A DNA stretch of 64,000 bases from Xenorhabdus griffiniae (GTDB lineage Bacteria > Pseudomonadota > Gammaproteobacteria > Enterobacterales > Enterobacteriaceae), in contig NZ_CP147737.1 in assembly GCF_037265215.1 (NCBI RefSeq), positions 2,388,001-2,452,000 on the forward strand. The letters run 5' to 3'. The notes under the pieces are model-generated. The model saw only the letters and a list, made by a program, of their open reading frames with translations, was not told the DNA's origin and did no database searches. Positions 27,238 to 38,949 of the stretch are shown piece after piece. Position 1 is the stretch's first letter. Every line of letters begins with the position of its first letter. Position numbers and translations under genes: made by a program.

Positions 27238-28251
27238 CTATAACAGTCTTTGATAAAAGTCTAAATACCAATCAGTAAAGCGTTTCACGCCTTCCTTTAC
27301 CGGCGTGTTAGGTGAAAAGCCAATCTTGTCGTAAAGTGCACTTGAATCTGCACACGTTGACAATACATCGCCATCTTGAATTTCCATGAAGTTTTTCTTC
27401 GCCTCAACCCCTAATGAGGTTTCAATGGCTTCAATAAAATCACCCAGTTTTGTCGGTTGTCCATTACCAATATTGTAAACACGATACGGCGCAGAACTGG
27501 CAGATGTTTGACCATCTTCGACTGACCATTCTTTATTGGAAGTAGGAATGATATTTTGCAATCTGATGATAGATTCAACAATGTCATCAATATATGTAAA
27601 ATCTCTTACCATATTGCCATGATTATAAACATCAATCGGCTTACCTTCTAACATAGCTTTCGTGAATTTAAATAAAGCCATGTCAGGACGCCCCCACGGT
27701 CCATATACAGTAAAAAATCTTAATCCTGTAGTGGGGAGTTGATAAAGATGTGAATAGCTGTGAGACATTAACTCATCAGCTTTTTTTGTTGCTGCATATA
27801 AAGATACCGGATGGTCGACTGAATCATCAGTAGAAAAAGGTTGCTTTTTATTTAAGCCATATACTGAACTGGAAGATGCATATAATAGATGCTCTACAGA
27901 ATGATGGCGGCAACCTTCAAGTATATTGATATGACCGACGATATTGGCATCGATATATGCCATAGGGTTTTGTATTGAATAACGCACACCCGGCTGAGCC
28001 CCTAAATGGATCACTCGCTGGAATTGATGTTTCGCGAACAATTCAGGTATTGCAACTCTATCCGCCAGGTCTAATTGTTCAAATCTGAAATTTGAATACG
28101 GGAGTAATAAATTTAATCTCGCCTGTTTCAAATTAACATCATAATAATCGTTGAGGTTATCAATACCAACAACCTCATGCCCCATATTCAATAACCGCTG
28201 ACTAACATGAAAACCGATAAAACCAGCAGAGCCTGTAACTAAGAATTTCAT
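27238..28251 (-). CDS. UDP-glucuronate 4-epimerase-like NAD-dependent epimerase
   Basis: 337 residues, extended SDR fold. NAD-binding TGSAGFIGFHV (residues 6-16), catalytic YAATKK (Tyr-x3-Lys) and the substrate loop TVYGPWGRPDMALFKF are all visible; the last is characteristic of UDP-glucuronate 4-epimerases. It would convert UDP-glucuronate to UDP-galacturonate for LPS core or capsule. It lies 8 bp downstream of ugd, which makes its substrate, and galU, which makes the substrate of Ugd. The three-gene series explains its role better than similarity alone. Confidence 0.88.
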   Translation of the reverse strand: MKFLVTGSAGFIGFHVSQRLLNMGHEVVGIDNLNDYYDVNLKQARLNLLLPYSNFRFEQLDLADRVAIPELFAKHQFQRVIHLGAQPGVRYSIQNPMAYIDANIVGHINILEGCRHHSVEHLLYASSSSVYGLNKKQPFSTDDSVDHPVSLYAATKKADELMSHSYSHLYQLPTTGLRFFTVYGPWGRPDMALFKFTKAMLEGKPIDVYNHGNMVRDFTYIDDIVESIIRLQNIIPTSNKEWSVEDGQTSASSAPYRVYNIGNGQPTKLGDFIEAIETSLGVEAKKNFMEIQDGDVLSTCADSSALYDKIGFSPNTPVKEGVKRFTDWYLDFYQRLL

Positions 28252-28259
28252 AAATTAAC

Positions 28260-29603
28260 TCAAATGACGGGTTTGATTGAGGCACCGCGGCCAATACCAT
28301 AATAAGTAAAACCACGCGATTGCAGGCGTTCGGGATCATAAAGATTGCGCCCATCAAAAATCACCGGCGTTTTTAATGAATCTTTAATCATATCAAAATC
28401 AGGTGCTCTGAAGTTTTGCCATTCCGTACAGATAATCAAAGCATCAGCACCTTTTAATGCTGCTTCTTTTGTACCCATTAAAGCGAGATCATCACGCTGC
28501 CCATAAATACGCTGAGCTTCCTGCATAGCTTCAGGATCATACGCCTGAATTTTAGCACCACATTTCCACAATGTTTCCATCAAAACACGGCTCGATGCTT
28601 CACGCATGTCATCTGTATTAGGTTTAAATGACAGCCCCCAAATGGCGAATGTCCTGTCCGATAAATCATCACCAAAATGGTGTCTTACAAAAGCAGGCAA
28701 TTTACTTTTCTGTTTTTCGTTAACCTGCTCCACTGCCTGAAGAATTTTGGGCGTGTATCCAATTTGTTCAGAAGTCCGGATCAGTGCTTGAACATCTTTA
28801 GGGAAACATGAACCCCCATATCCACACCCAGGGTAAATAAAGTGATATCCAATACGTGAATCGGAACCAATTCCCTGGCGCACATGTTCAATGTCAGCCC
28901 CCAGCATTTCAGCCAAGTTAGCAATTTCATTCATAAAACTTATTTTTGTCGCCAACATGCAGTTAGCTGCATATTTAGTCAATTCAGCGCTGCGGATATC
29001 CATGACTATCATACGATCATGATTACGATTAAATGGCTCGTACAACTCGCGCATGACATCAACCACATCATCATTATCACAACCAATAATAATGCGTTCA
29101 GGCCGCATACAATCAGCAACAGCGGCGCCTTCTTTCAAAAACTCAGGATTGGAAACGACATCAAATGGAAGTTCCAAATTACGCTCTGCCAATGTTGCTT
29201 GCATCACTGCCCTGACTTTATCAGCCGTACCGACTGGCACCGTTGACTTGTCAACAACAACTTTGTAACCATCCATATTTTCCGCAATAGTTCTGGCTAC
29301 CGCAGTTACATACTTAAGATCAGCAGAGCCATCTTCATCAGGAGGTGTGCCTACTGCTATAAACTGTAATTTGCCATGAGCAATACCGGCTTTGGCATCC
29401 GTTGTAAAATTCAGCCGTCCTTCAGCATGATTTTTCTTTACCAAGGGCGTTAAACCCGGCTCAAAAATAGGAATTTGACCATTTTTCAGGTTCTCGACTT
29501 TTTTTGCATCAACATCGACACAAAGAACATCATGCCCCACTTCAGCAAATACGGTTGCTTGCACTAAGCCTACGTAGCCAATACCAAATACAGTAACTTT
29601 CAT
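28260..29603 (-). CDS. ugd: UDP-glucose 6-dehydrogenase
   Basis: 447 residues. NAD-binding [10 protein letters not shown] (residues 7-16), the catalytic Cys in [11 protein letters not shown] and the C-terminal [16 protein letters not shown] motif. It oxidises UDP-glucose to UDP-glucuronate. It lies between galU (upstream, 24-bp gap) and the epimerase (downstream), forming one operon. In E. coli K-12 ugd is elsewhere, so the cluster is a lineage-specific arrangement. Confidence 0.95.
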   Translation of the reverse strand: MKVTVFGIGYVGLVQATVFAEVGHDVLCVDVDAKKVENLKNGQIPIFEPGLTPLVKKNHAEGRLNFTTDAKAGIAHGKLQFIAVGTPPDEDGSADLKYVTAVARTIAENMDGYKVVVDKSTVPVGTADKVRAVMQATLAERNLELPFDVVSNPEFLKEGAAVADCMRPERIIIGCDNDDVVDVMRELYEPFNRNHDRMIVMDIRSAELTKYAANCMLATKISFMNEIANLAEMLGADIEHVRQGIGSDSRIGYHFIYPGCGYGGSCFPKDVQALIRTSEQIGYTPKILQAVEQVNEKQKSKLPAFVRHHFGDDLSDRTFAIWGLSFKPNTDDMREASSRVLMETLWKCGAKIQAYDPEAMQEAQRIYGQRDDLALMGTKEAALKGADALIICTEWQNFRAPDFDMIKDSLKTPVIFDGRNLYDPERLQSRGFTYYGIGRGASIKPVI

Positions 29604-29627
29604 ATCACACCTTAAAGTACTAGTAGA

Positions 29628-30545
29628 TTATTTTTCAAACTGATTTTGCAAGGCCATGATCCAATCCGTGAATGACTTGCCCAATTCTTTATGTTTCATG
29701 CCATATTCAACAAATGCCTGCATATAACCCAACTTATTACCACAATCATGACTACGGCCTTGTAAGTGATAAGCCTCAACAGGCTCTTTTTCCATCAGCA
29801 TGGCAATGGCATCGGTCAGTTGTATTTCATCTCCTGCCCCTGGCGCAGTTTTAGCCAATAATGGCCAGATTTTTTCAGATAATACATAACGACCAACAAT
29901 GGAAAGATTCGATGGCGCTTCCTCTGGTTTTGGCTTTTCAACAACACGGACGATAGGTTTGCTATCCCCAGGCTGTAAATTTTCCCCCAGACAATCAACA
30001 ATGCCATAATCGGCAACACTTTCTACAGGGACAGGTTCAACGAGAATTTGGCTTACACCCGTGCTGTTGAAGCGTGATAACATTTCGCTCAAATTATATT
30101 TTGATAGGTCAGTACTGTACTCATCCAAAATAACATCAGGCAGAACAACAGCGAACGGCTCATCACCAATAAGTGGTTTAGCACATAACACGGCATGTCC
30201 CAATCCTTTTGCAATACCCTGCCGAGTTTGCATGATTGTTACATGATTTGGACAGATAGATTGTACCTCGTCCAATAACTGGCGCTTAACTCTTTTCTCA
30301 AGAATCGCTTCTAGCTCAAAGCTGGTATCAAAATGGTTTTCTATCGAGTTTTTGGATGAATGTGTGACCAAAATGATCTCATTAATACCTGCTTTGATAC
30401 ATTCATTGACCACATACTGAATAAGTGGTTTATCTACCAAGGGGAGCATTTCTTTCGGGATGGCTTTGGTGGCTGGCAACATCCGGGTTCCCAAACCAGC
30501 AACAGGTATAACCGCTTTTTTGACTTTTTTATTTATTACTGACAT
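29628..30545 (-). CDS. galU: UTP--glucose-1-phosphate uridylyltransferase GalU
   Basis: 305 residues, nucleotidyltransferase fold. The N-terminal [23 protein letters not shown] holds the sugar-nucleotide pyrophosphorylase signature, followed by DKPLIQYVV and LPDVILDE. It makes UDP-glucose for LPS, trehalose and membrane-derived glucans and here heads the UDP-uronate operon. In E. coli galU follows hns and precedes rssB; here the uronate genes separate it from hns, and rssA/rssB are absent from the next interval. Confidence 0.95.
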   Translation of the reverse strand: MSVINKKVKKAVIPVAGLGTRMLPATKAIPKEMLPLVDKPLIQYVVNECIKAGINEIILVTHSSKNSIENHFDTSFELEAILEKRVKRQLLDEVQSICPNHVTIMQTRQGIAKGLGHAVLCAKPLIGDEPFAVVLPDVILDEYSTDLSKYNLSEMLSRFNSTGVSQILVEPVPVESVADYGIVDCLGENLQPGDSKPIVRVVEKPKPEEAPSNLSIVGRYVLSEKIWPLLAKTAPGAGDEIQLTDAIAMLMEKEPVEAYHLQGRSHDCGNKLGYMQAFVEYGMKHKELGKSFTDWIMALQNQFEK

Positions 30546-30826
30546 TACATCGTCTCCTACTGCTATGTTTTCACTGAAAACTCCTTTACAGTTTAAACAA
30601 TAGCATTAACTCTCAAAAAAAATCGTATGTGTGAAGAAAATTGCACTCGCAAAAAATAACGCGCACGAGTATACACCAGTTAATTCGGCCAGATATACAG
30701 TGCGCTAACTTTTAATCACATTTCAATGATTAGATGCCGGATTGTGCATTTAATCCTATTCAACAAAGACTAATTTACCTTACAATTAACGATAATCTGC
30801 AACTACTTTAAATAACTGGAGTTACT

Positions 30827-31288
30827 TTGACAAAAATGTGTCCCTGTGGCAGTGGCTCATCTTTCGACCTTTGCTGTAGCCCCTATCTTGAAAACCGTCA
30901 CCCTGCCCCAAATGCTGAATCCCTGATGCGTTCCAGATACAGTGCTTACGTTACACAAAATGCAGACTACCTTATCGCTACCTGGCACCCAGATTGCCAG
31001 GCTGAAAATTGGCGTACAGAAATAGAACAAAGTTTTGCCGGTGTACAATGGCTGGGATTAAATGTCCTCGCAACTCATCAGGGGAAACATAATAACGAAG
31101 CTTATGTTGAATTTTCAGCTTGCTTTATTGAACAAGGAAAGCAAGATAAGCAATTGATTCATGAGCGCTCACGTTTTTTGCGCATTGATCAACGTTGGTT
31201 TTATATAGATGGTATTCGACCTGAAATAGGCCGAAATAGCCCTTGTCCATGTGGTTCAGGCAAAAAATATAAGAAATGCTGTGGTTAA
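30827..31288 (+). CDS. ychJ: YchJ family SEC-C motif protein
   Basis: 153 residues. It has two zinc-binding SEC-C type Cys clusters, [13 protein letters not shown] at the N-terminus and [13 protein letters not shown] at the C-terminus, flanking an NTF2-like core ([12 protein letters not shown], then [16 protein letters not shown]). The likely start is a TTG at 30827, because GGAG lies 5 bases upstream and the resulting [10 protein letters not shown] matches E. coli MSQLCPCGS; the ATG at 30836 is too far from that site. Function unknown. Confidence 0.9.
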   Translation: MTKMCPCGSGSSFDLCCSPYLENRHPAPNAESLMRSRYSAYVTQNADYLIATWHPDCQAENWRTEIEQSFAGVQWLGLNVLATHQGKHNNEAYVEFSACFIEQGKQDKQLIHERSRFLRIDQRWFYIDGIRPEIGRNSPCPCGSGKKYKKCCG

Positions 31289-31355
31289 ATCCGCATCTAA
31301 ATATCAAACATCACAACTCACACACAGTGAAGAATATTTGAGGTTTTCGTAATCC

Positions 31356-32204
31356 ATGCAAAACGCAAACATACAGAAAAAAATCTTGCGTACGATTTGT
31401 CCTGATTCCAAAGGATTGATCGCAAAAATCACAAACATTTGTTACAAACATCAATTAAACATCGTTCAAAATAATGAGTTTGTTGATCATCGTACTGGCC
31501 GATTTTTTATGCGTACCGAGCTGGAGGGCATTTTTAATGACGAAACGCTTCTGGCCGATTTGGATGATGCTCTACCAGCGGGTTCAAACCGTGAATTAAA
31601 TACAGCAGGCCGACGTCGTATCGTTATCATGGTGACAAAAGAAGCGCATTGCATTGGTGACATTTTAGTTAAAAGCGTCTATGGCGGACTGGATGTCGAA
31701 ATTGCTGCTGTCATCGGTAATCATACTACTTTGCAAAAATTGGTTGAGCAGTTTGATATCCCATTCCATTACATCAGTCATGAGGGCCTAACCCGTGAAC
31801 AACATGACGAAGCATTGATAGCCCAAATTGATCAATATAAGCCAGATTATGTTGTGCTTGCCAAGTATATGCGAGTCTTAACACCTGCATTTGTTCAGCG
31901 TTACCCAAATCAAATAATCAACATTCACCATTCATTCTTGCCCGCCTTTATCGGTGCTCGCCCTTATCATCAAGCTTATGAGCGTGGTGTGAAAATTATT
32001 GGTGCGACAGCTCATTATGTAAATGACAATTTGGATGAAGGGCCGATTATCACCCAAGATGTAATAAATGTGGATCATACCTATACCGCTGAGGAGATGA
32101 TGCGTGCTGGACGTGATGTTGAAAAGAATGTATTGAGCCAAGCATTATACTGGGTATTTTCCCAGCGGGTTTTTGTCTATGGTAACCGTACCGTTATTCT
32201 TTAA
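31356..32204 (+). CDS. purU: Formyltetrahydrofolate deformylase PurU
   Basis: 282 residues. N-terminal ACT domain (ILRTICPDSKGLIAKITNIC) and C-terminal formyltransferase fold with NIHHSFLPAF and HYVNDNLDEGPII, which carry the catalytic His and Asp. It hydrolyses 10-formyl-THF to formate and THF, supplying formate to PurT and balancing one-carbon pools under methionine/glycine control. Gene order ychJ-purU-tRNA-Tyr is as in E. coli. Confidence 0.96.
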   Translation: MQNANIQKKILRTICPDSKGLIAKITNICYKHQLNIVQNNEFVDHRTGRFFMRTELEGIFNDETLLADLDDALPAGSNRELNTAGRRRIVIMVTKEAHCIGDILVKSVYGGLDVEIAAVIGNHTTLQKLVEQFDIPFHYISHEGLTREQHDEALIAQIDQYKPDYVVLAKYMRVLTPAFVQRYPNQIINIHHSFLPAFIGARPYHQAYERGVKIIGATAHYVNDNLDEGPIITQDVINVDHTYTAEEMMRAGRDVEKNVLSQALYWVFSQRVFVYGNRTVIL

Positions 32205-32374
32205 TCAACCATGTTATTTTTTTAATAAACAATAAGGTATTGTGCCTATAGCTATTTGGGCACAATACAACCTGCAATACAGGAACTTTCTGTCGGTAAT
32301 ATCACCCAGCAGGTTGCGACACGACCACTTAGATCAAAAAGCAAGCGCACGATACTTTATTTTCAATTATCTAC

Positions 32375-32402
32375 TTTACAGCGGCGGTTTATCTGATATT
32401 AT
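32375..32402 (+). promoter_or_regulatory. tRNA-Tyr promoter (stringent type)
   Basis: -35 TTTACA and -10 TATTAT are separated by 16 bp, and the discriminator is GC-rich (GCCGCTCGC). The sequence TTTACAGCGGCG is the same as I recall for the E. coli tyrT promoter. The GC discriminator predicts ppGpp/DksA control. The transcript would start about 30 bp before the tRNA. Confidence 0.85.
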
Positions 32403-32440
32403 GCCGCTCGCTGCTAACGACAGCACACGATTCAAAATCT

Positions 32441-32525
<85 letters not shown>

Positions 32526-32723
32526 TCAAGAACTCACATTTCATTACATAAAAATCAAAAAACATCCTTATCCTTACTAAACCGTAAATTATGGCTTACT
32601 AACTCGTAGAATGAATCGATTTGGGAAGTATTAATACGTTCAGCGAACATTCAAACAGAATGGCGATGGGCAAGAGATGTGTAATACCTATTAAGCCAAA
32701 GGTGAGGAACGAAATAACACATC

Positions 32724-32744
32724 ATCCTTCCTCACCACCATCAA
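32724..32744 (+). repeat. Repeat of the tRNA-Tyr 3' end
   Basis: ATCCTTCCTCACCACCATCAA matches the last bases of tRNA-Tyr plus its flank (from 32508) with one gap and one mismatch. It lies 216 bp downstream of the tRNA copy. E. coli tyrT is followed by rtT repeats that each begin with the tRNA terminal bases, so this may be one such unit; a fossil of a lost second tRNA or an attachment site are alternatives. Between the two copies (32526-32723) there is no gene. Confidence 0.6.
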
Positions 32745-32833
32745 AAATCTACTCTAAGCTCTTTTAATGCATTTAGGCAAACACCCATAGCGGAGCTGAG
32801 AAACCGGATAGTTCGCTCCGCTCATGCAGTCAG

Positions 32834-33697
32834 TTACTCCATGTCACTGACGGAGTCGATGAAACGATTTAACACGCTTGAATGAGATTTTGATTTGTAG
32901 ACATAACACTGATTAATTGCATCAGGCCGTGATATAGGAATGAAACCCAGGCTTTCTCCCTCTTCCAATGCACCGGAATGGGAATCTGTAATAAAAATAT
33001 AATCGGTTGACTGAATAAAATTGAGACAGCATTCTATATTATCCATCTGTCGAATATTAACTTTTTCTCCATTTTTTATCATTTCCTCTTCCAAATTCTT
33101 TATCAAATTGCCTTTATAGAGCACTGGATCACATAACCACGTTCTCTTTCTCAGCAATTGAGTAAAGTCCCCATTGACGTCATCCAATAACTCTTTACGG
33201 CAGCAGATCCCCAAATTTGGGCCATCAATTTTCCTTACCAGGCTGAATCGATCACTAAGTATTTTTTCTGAACTTAAAATTATTGTATTGCCCTCATAGT
33301 CAACTATTTCATCAATATTATCATAACTGAAGCGTAATATATTAACTTGAGCATTATTTCTGTCCGCAGCTTTATACAGCGAAATCAGATGCTTTTTCTT
33401 ACCCCAATCATGGTATATATTTACAACATTACAAATACTCCCGCTAATGTGTTTCTTTGTAATTTCTTTCTCTTTCAAATAGAGCTCTTTTAAGTCATTA
33501 TATAACTCCACTCCGTCTTTGGTCAGAATCATCCCAAACTTCTCCCTTTTGAACAAGCGCTTTCCTAACGTCGCTTCAAAGTCTTTAATTGATTTAGCGA
33601 CTGGGGGAGTCGTACGGTTCATCACTCTTGCCGCTTTGCTTAAAGAACCCATTTCCACCACCGCCATGAATGCTTCTAATTTACGAGAAAAAAACAT
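32834..33697 (-). CDS. LysR-type transcriptional regulator, target unknown
   Basis: 287 residues. N-terminal winged helix-turn-helix (FMAVVEMGSLSKAARVMNRT ending in TPPVAKSIKDFEATLG) is of LysR type, with an unusual TTPPVAKSI where most have SQPAVS. The C-terminal effector domain is poorly conserved, Lys/Asn/Ile-rich and AT-rich in codon use, unlike its neighbours. It stands alone between tRNA-Tyr and xthA, a place without such a gene in E. coli, so transfer is likely. There is no adjacent operon to hint at targets. Confidence 0.8.
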   Translation of the reverse strand: MFFSRKLEAFMAVVEMGSLSKAARVMNRTTPPVAKSIKDFEATLGKRLFKREKFGMILTKDGVELYNDLKELYLKEKEITKKHISGSICNVVNIYHDWGKKKHLISLYKAADRNNAQVNILRFSYDNIDEIVDYEGNTIILSSEKILSDRFSLVRKIDGPNLGICCRKELLDDVNGDFTQLLRKRTWLCDPVLYKGNLIKNLEEEMIKNGEKVNIRQMDNIECCLNFIQSTDYIFITDSHSGALEEGESLGFIPISRPDAINQCYVYKSKSHSSVLNRFIDSVSDME

Positions 33698-34342
33698 AAT
33701 TCACCGTTCCTATGTAACTTGTGGCTAAAATAATTTCCTTGAAATGGCCTTCTCATCAGGTAACCGCTAAATCAAACTTGATATTATGAAGGTATAATTT
33801 TGTACAATAAAAATAAGTATTTTTCAAATGGCATTTATATAAAATGCCAGTCCCTGATGCAAAATGCGGTTTAGATGAACGTTATTATTCATCTATATCA
33901 TGATGAATATTCCACCGTGATTGTAAACCATTAATAAATATAACCATGGCCTACAAGTTCAAATTTCTATCAGAGATTGATTAACTCTTCTACTTTTTCA
34001 TTAATTAATTTTTGTAACACACAACATAAAATAAATTTCAAGAATAAAAACTCTTACAGGAAATTATAATATCAAACGTTGAATATAACATATAACAATT
34101 AGTAAATTACTATATATCAATTACTTTATTATTTATTGATTTGGTGTCTTTTTATTATTTAAAAATCGATTCGACACTTTAAATTTGGGGTAACGAGCGC
34201 ATTATACTCAATATAGTATTACATATATGAGTAAAATAGCGAATTATCAAGGTGATTAGGTGAAATTTATTATTTAATAAATAGTTACATCCTTATTTGT
34301 ATCTGTTAATATTAAGAATATTTATTAGGTGATTATAACAAT
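33698..34342. other. Very AT-rich region between the LysR gene and xthA
   Basis: 645 bp with hardly any G/C tracts and stops in all frames. It should contain the divergent promoters of the LysR gene and xthA. The composition would favour H-NS binding. No RNA gene or repeat is evident. Confidence 0.5.
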
Positions 34343-35149
34343 ATGAAATTTATATCATTCAATATTAATGGGTTAAGAGCACGTCATCATCAACTCGCTG
34401 CCATTGTTGAACAACACCAACCTGATGTCATCGGATTACAAGAAATCAAAGTCCATGATGAAATGTTTCCTCTGGAAGAAGTCAGTAAGTTGGGTTATCA
34501 CATCTTTTATCATGGTCAAAAATCGCACTACGGTGTCGCCCTGTTGACTCGCCAACAACCCGTAGATATCCGTAAAGGTTTTCCTACTGATGGCGATGAT
34601 GCACAACGCCGCATTATTATGGCGGATATCGAAACTCCTCTTGGTTTACTCACGGTAATTAATGGCTATTTTCCACAAGGGGAAAGCCGTGACCATCCGA
34701 TTAAATTTCCTGCAAAAGAAAAGTTTTATCAAGATCTACTGTCTTACCTGGAAACTCACCATTCTCCAGAGTCACACATTCTGATTATGGGAGATATGAA
34801 TATCAGTCCAACAGATCTCGATATTGGCATCGGAGAAAACAACCAGAAACGCTGGTTGAAAACGGGGAAATGTTCTTTCTTGCCAGAAGAGCGTGAATGG
34901 ATGGAACGCTTAAAAAATTGGGGATTCATCGATACATTCCGGGCACTAAATCCCGAAGTCAATGACCAGTTTTCCTGGTTCGACTATCGTTCAAAAGGTT
35001 TTGATGATAATCGTGGGCTGCGCATTGATTTGCTGCTTGCCAGCCATCCGTTAGCAGAAAAATGTCTCTCTTCTGGTATCGATTATGCTATCCGCAGCAT
35101 GGAAAAACCATCCGATCATGCCCCTGTTTGGACTGAGTTTAAGATATAA
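34343..35149 (+). CDS. xthA: Exonuclease III
   Basis: 268 residues, the E. coli length. AP endonuclease family 1 motifs are complete: Glu34 in GLQEIKV, Asp151/Asn153 in [10 protein letters not shown] and the catalytic His near residue 259 in [11 protein letters not shown]. It is the main AP endonuclease and 3'-phosphatase of base-excision repair. It is convergent with topB. Confidence 0.96.
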   Translation: MKFISFNINGLRARHHQLAAIVEQHQPDVIGLQEIKVHDEMFPLEEVSKLGYHIFYHGQKSHYGVALLTRQQPVDIRKGFPTDGDDAQRRIIMADIETPLGLLTVINGYFPQGESRDHPIKFPAKEKFYQDLLSYLETHHSPESHILIMGDMNISPTDLDIGIGENNQKRWLKTGKCSFLPEEREWMERLKNWGFIDTFRALNPEVNDQFSWFDYRSKGFDDNRGLRIDLLLASHPLAEKCLSSGIDYAIRSMEKPSDHAPVWTEFKI

Positions 35150-35204
35150 ACAGCAATCATGAAACACCGCACCCCCAACTATGGTGCTGTGTCATCATTT
35201 CAGA

Positions 35205-37151
35205 TTATCCCTGATTGGCTTGAGCTTTCTTTGTCCTGCTCTTACTGGATTTTGCCTGCTTTCCTTTCCCTTTTTTGACACCAGCGGGAACAGGGGGCAA
35301 ATCCCTGAAAGCCATCAAATTACGATGCTGTTTTGCCTGCCAAATCAACTGCTGCAATGTTTCCTGAAGGGGGAACATAAAATCTTGATAACGGAATTGC
35401 TTTTCGCTGATTTGCGTCAACCGAGATTCCCAATGTGCAGTCATATCTGGCAATACCGCCATGTCCGGCAATACGTGAATTAACGCCCTGCCAGCCGGAG
35501 TCGCGTGAATATAGCGCCCTTTTTTGTACAGGAAATCCCGTTTGAATAGCAGCTCAATGATCCCTGCTCGGGTCGCTTCCGTACCCAAGCCATCAGTGGC
35601 ACGAAGCACTTTTTTTAGAGCTTTATCCTGCACAAATCGAGCTATGCCAGTCATTGCAGACAATAGTGTCGCATCAGTGAAAGGACGCGGGGGTTGTGTT
35701 TGTCTTTCCACCACTTCGCCTTTCTCACACAATAACTCATCTCCTTTAGCAACAACAGGTAATGGCGTGCCTTCATTCTCTTCATCCCGTTCCTTGTTGC
35801 CAAGCAGAGTCCGCCAACCCGCTTCTGCCAGAAAACGTGCCTTGGCGATAAATTTCCCACCTGCAATATCAAGTTCAATCGTACATTTCCGAAATACCGC
35901 ATCAGGAAAAAACTGCATCAGGTATTGTCGCGCAATCAAGCTATAAATATGGCTTTCATTTTCGGTTAAATTGACCTGGCTACTGCGCGCAGTAGGAATG
36001 ATGGCATGGTGAGCATCAACTTTCTTATCATCCCAACAGCGGTTCTTTTGCTCTATATCTAAAGCATCCTGCGGAAGCAAATGGGTAGCATGAGTCGAAA
36101 TGGCATTCAGGACCGCATGACGCCCGACAAAATGTTCTTCCGGCAGGTAACGACAGTCAGAACGCGGATAAGTGATCAATTTATGGGTTTCATAAAGCCG
36201 CTGACAAATGTCAAGGACATCCTGAGCACTCAAACCAAAACGCTTGGCTGCTTCAATCTGTAAGGATGAAAGGGAAAAAGGCAATGGAGCCGTTTCTGAT
36301 TCACGCTTATCCTGATAGGAAGTGACATAGGCAGGTTGTCCGGTAATACGTGCAACGACATGTTCAGCTAACGGCCGATGGATAATTCTCCCTTCTTCAT
36401 CCTGAAAATCAATGCAAGATTCACTGGGTTGCCATAAAGCGGTAAATCGCTCTTCATTAGGGGTAACAATATGTGCTTTAACTTCAAAAAAGTCTTTTGG
36501 CACGAAATTTTCTATCTCTTCATCACGGCGCACAACCAAACCTAAAACAGGGGTTTGGACTCGTCCAACCGATAATACCCCCTGATAACCGGCATTTTTG
36601 CCTAATAAGGTGTAAGCGCGGGTCATATTGATGCCATAAAGCCAGTCTGCCCTGGCTCTGGCGAGCGCAGAAACACATAAGGGGATAAACTCCCGATTGC
36701 TCCTTAGCCGTTCAATCGCTTTCGCGACTGCCTGGGGATTGAGATCATTGATTAAGCATCGCTGGACATTGTGTTTTTTATCCATATCCAGAGCTAAAAA
36801 ATCCAGCACTTCATCCACCAACAATTGCCCTTCACGATCAGGGTCACCTGCATGAACTATCTCGTTCGCTCTTTCCAACAGGGATTTAATTGTGTTGAGC
36901 TGTTTGGCCACGGCTGCCCGTGGCTTTAACTGCCATTTTTCAGGAATGATCGGTAAATCCGCCAATACCCAACGAGCATAACGGCTATCGTAAGCATCGG
37001 GTTCGGCCTGTTCCAATAGATGACCAACACACCAAGTCACAAACTGGTTATTACCACATTCAATAAACCCATCCCCACGTCGATGGGGCTTCGGTAAAAC
37101 ATCTGCGATAGCTCTCGCGAGGCTAGGTTTTTCTGCAATAAAAAGACGCAT
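35205..37151 (-). CDS. topB: DNA topoisomerase III
   Basis: 648 residues, type IA topoisomerase. The N-terminal TOPRIM domain begins [20 protein letters not shown] with [10 protein letters not shown] lower down; the active Tyr is in [15 protein letters not shown]. The C-terminal tail is basic ([21 protein letters not shown]). It decatenates replication intermediates. Start at 37151 is by homology; the longer frame runs into selD. It lies 4 bp after the selD stop, so the two are probably cotranscribed, as in E. coli. Confidence 0.96.
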   Translation of the reverse strand: MRLFIAEKPSLARAIADVLPKPHRRGDGFIECGNNQFVTWCVGHLLEQAEPDAYDSRYARWVLADLPIIPEKWQLKPRAAVAKQLNTIKSLLERANEIVHAGDPDREGQLLVDEVLDFLALDMDKKHNVQRCLINDLNPQAVAKAIERLRSNREFIPLCVSALARARADWLYGINMTRAYTLLGKNAGYQGVLSVGRVQTPVLGLVVRRDEEIENFVPKDFFEVKAHIVTPNEERFTALWQPSESCIDFQDEEGRIIHRPLAEHVVARITGQPAYVTSYQDKRESETAPLPFSLSSLQIEAAKRFGLSAQDVLDICQRLYETHKLITYPRSDCRYLPEEHFVGRHAVLNAISTHATHLLPQDALDIEQKNRCWDDKKVDAHHAIIPTARSSQVNLTENESHIYSLIARQYLMQFFPDAVFRKCTIELDIAGGKFIAKARFLAEAGWRTLLGNKERDEENEGTPLPVVAKGDELLCEKGEVVERQTQPPRPFTDATLLSAMTGIARFVQDKALKKVLRATDGLGTEATRAGIIELLFKRDFLYKKGRYIHATPAGRALIHVLPDMAVLPDMTAHWESRLTQISEKQFRYQDFMFPLQETLQQLIWQAKQHRNLMAFRDLPPVPAGVKKGKGKQAKSSKSRTKKAQANQG

Positions 37152-37155
37152 GGAA

Positions 37156-38199
37156 TTATTCAAGAACTTCAATGAGTGCCCTGCCTGAGCTTGGCTCAGT
37201 CAGTTCACCAATAGCAAAAAAATCAATGTCGTGGCTTCGTGCAACGGCTTTCGCCTCTTCCACGGCATCCGGCAAAATCGCCAGCAATAAACCACCCGAA
37301 GTTTGTGGGTCACACAAGAGATGACGTTGATGGGGAGTCATCTTTCCAACCAAGTGCCCATAACTGTCAAAGTTGCGTCCCGTGCCTCCAGGTACACAAC
37401 CTTTTTCGAGATAAACATCAACATCCGGCAATCTCGGAATTTGTGAAAATTTGACCTTCGCCTGAACGCCAGAACCTGCGCAAATTTCACTCAAATGCCC
37501 TAACAGACCAAAGCCTGTTACATCCGTCATAGCGGTAACACCCTCAATTCCTGCAAAATCTGTCCCCGCTTTATTCAACTGGCACATGGTTTCTTTCGCA
37601 ATACCTTGGTGTTTAAGTTGGAGCAATCCTTTCTTTTCCGCCGTAGTCAATACGCCAACGCCCAAAGGTTTAGTCAGAAACAGGAGACTACCTGCTTTTG
37701 CCTGATTATTACGCTTTACACGTTCAATATTGATAATGCCTGTCACTGCCAAGCCGAATATGGGTTCAGGGGCATCAATAGAATGCCCACCAGCCAGGGA
37801 AATGCCTGCTTCCTGACAAACAGCCCTGCCTCCCTCAATGACATTTTGCGCGATTTCCGGTGCCAACTTATTAATTGGCCAACCCAAAATCGCAATCGCC
37901 ATAATTGGTTTCCCTCCCATCGCGTAAATATCGCTAATGGCATTAGTCGCCGCAATACGACCAAAATCAAACGGATCATCAACAATAGGCATAAAGAAAT
38001 CCGTAGTGCTAATGATGCCTGTACCATTACCAATATCATACACAGCAGCATCATCACGGGTTTCATTGCCTACCAAAAGATTAGGATCGAAAAACTTTGC
38101 CTGTTCACTGTGCAAAATAGTTTCCAGCACCTTAGGCGAAATTTTGCAGCCACATCCGGCACCATGGCTGTATTGAGTCAGACGGATTTCTGTTGACAT
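37156..38199 (-). CDS. selD: Selenide, water dikinase SelD
   Basis: 347 residues. The catalytic Cys16 lies in SHGAGCGCK with Lys19, so this is the Cys rather than the selenocysteine form. [20 protein letters not shown] and the C-terminal [12 protein letters not shown] motif confirm the family. It makes selenophosphate for selenocysteine and selenouridine. It lies upstream of topB with a 4-bp gap. Confidence 0.96.
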   Translation of the reverse strand: MSTEIRLTQYSHGAGCGCKISPKVLETILHSEQAKFFDPNLLVGNETRDDAAVYDIGNGTGIISTTDFFMPIVDDPFDFGRIAATNAISDIYAMGGKPIMAIAILGWPINKLAPEIAQNVIEGGRAVCQEAGISLAGGHSIDAPEPIFGLAVTGIINIERVKRNNQAKAGSLLFLTKPLGVGVLTTAEKKGLLQLKHQGIAKETMCQLNKAGTDFAGIEGVTAMTDVTGFGLLGHLSEICAGSGVQAKVKFSQIPRLPDVDVYLEKGCVPGGTGRNFDSYGHLVGKMTPHQRHLLCDPQTSGGLLLAILPDAVEEAKAVARSHDIDFFAIGELTEPSSGRALIEVLE

Positions 38200-38230
38200 T
38201 AGTCGCTCCAGTTAAGATGTCACTGACAAA

Positions 38231-38782
38231 TTAGAAGTAACTGACAAAATTCGTCAAATCTGGCGTTGCAACTTTTGCAGGTGCCCTCAGTTCTGGGGTT
38301 CCTAAGTACAAGAATCCTACAATCTTGTCATTTTCCTCACATCCCAAGCCGGCCTTAACAATGGGATCTTCTGTCCATGAGCCTGAACGCCATATGCCAC
38401 CAAAACCTTGGGTGATTGCAGCCATTTGCATCGCGTGAACGGCACACCCCGCAGCAACCACTTGTTCCCATGCCGGAACTTTTGCATGTTCAACGACCTT
38501 AGCGATAACGGTAATAATCATAGGTGCTCGGTAAGGGGCATTTTTTGCTTTCTCCTCAACATCCTTGCCCAGCCCGCCCTCAATGGCTGCTTTTTCAAGA
38601 AGATGACTGAATTTATTTATACCTTCCCCTTCCATCACAATAAAATGCCAAGGACGCAAAGCCCCGTGGTCAGGCGCTCTCATTCCTGCGGCTAAAATAT
38701 GCTGCAATTCATTACCTTTTGGGGCGGGGGTTGTTAAACGTGAAACTGAACGACGATTTAACAAAAGTTCCAAAGCATTCAT
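38231..38782 (-). CDS. ydjA: Nitroreductase family protein YdjA
   Basis: 183 residues, FMN-dependent nitroreductase fold of the short YdjA type: [40 protein letters not shown] and the late GFLYLGTPE. Natural substrate unknown. It precedes selD by 31 bp, as in the E. coli ydjA-selD-topB series, and is probably the first gene of that operon. Confidence 0.93.
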   Translation of the reverse strand: MNALELLLNRRSVSRLTTPAPKGNELQHILAAGMRAPDHGALRPWHFIVMEGEGINKFSHLLEKAAIEGGLGKDVEEKAKNAPYRAPMIITVIAKVVEHAKVPAWEQVVAAGCAVHAMQMAAITQGFGGIWRSGSWTEDPIVKAGLGCEENDKIVGFLYLGTPELRAPAKVATPDLTNFVSYF

Positions 38783-38949
38783 TATTTTCTCCTAAATAAG
38801 ATAATCTGTTTAAACCCACATTCTCTGTTTATTCGTTAATGAATGAAAGCATATAAACTGTTTTTTCAATCAATAACATGATTTCCAGCTGACATTTCCC
38901 AACGAGCTGATTAGGATAATCCCATTTAGATACCATAACCGGAGACAAT

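Noticed and set aside
37606..38196. 196-codon frame antisense to selD
   Set aside because: Complement of a clear selD gene; composition and lack of recognisable protein features show it is a shadow frame.
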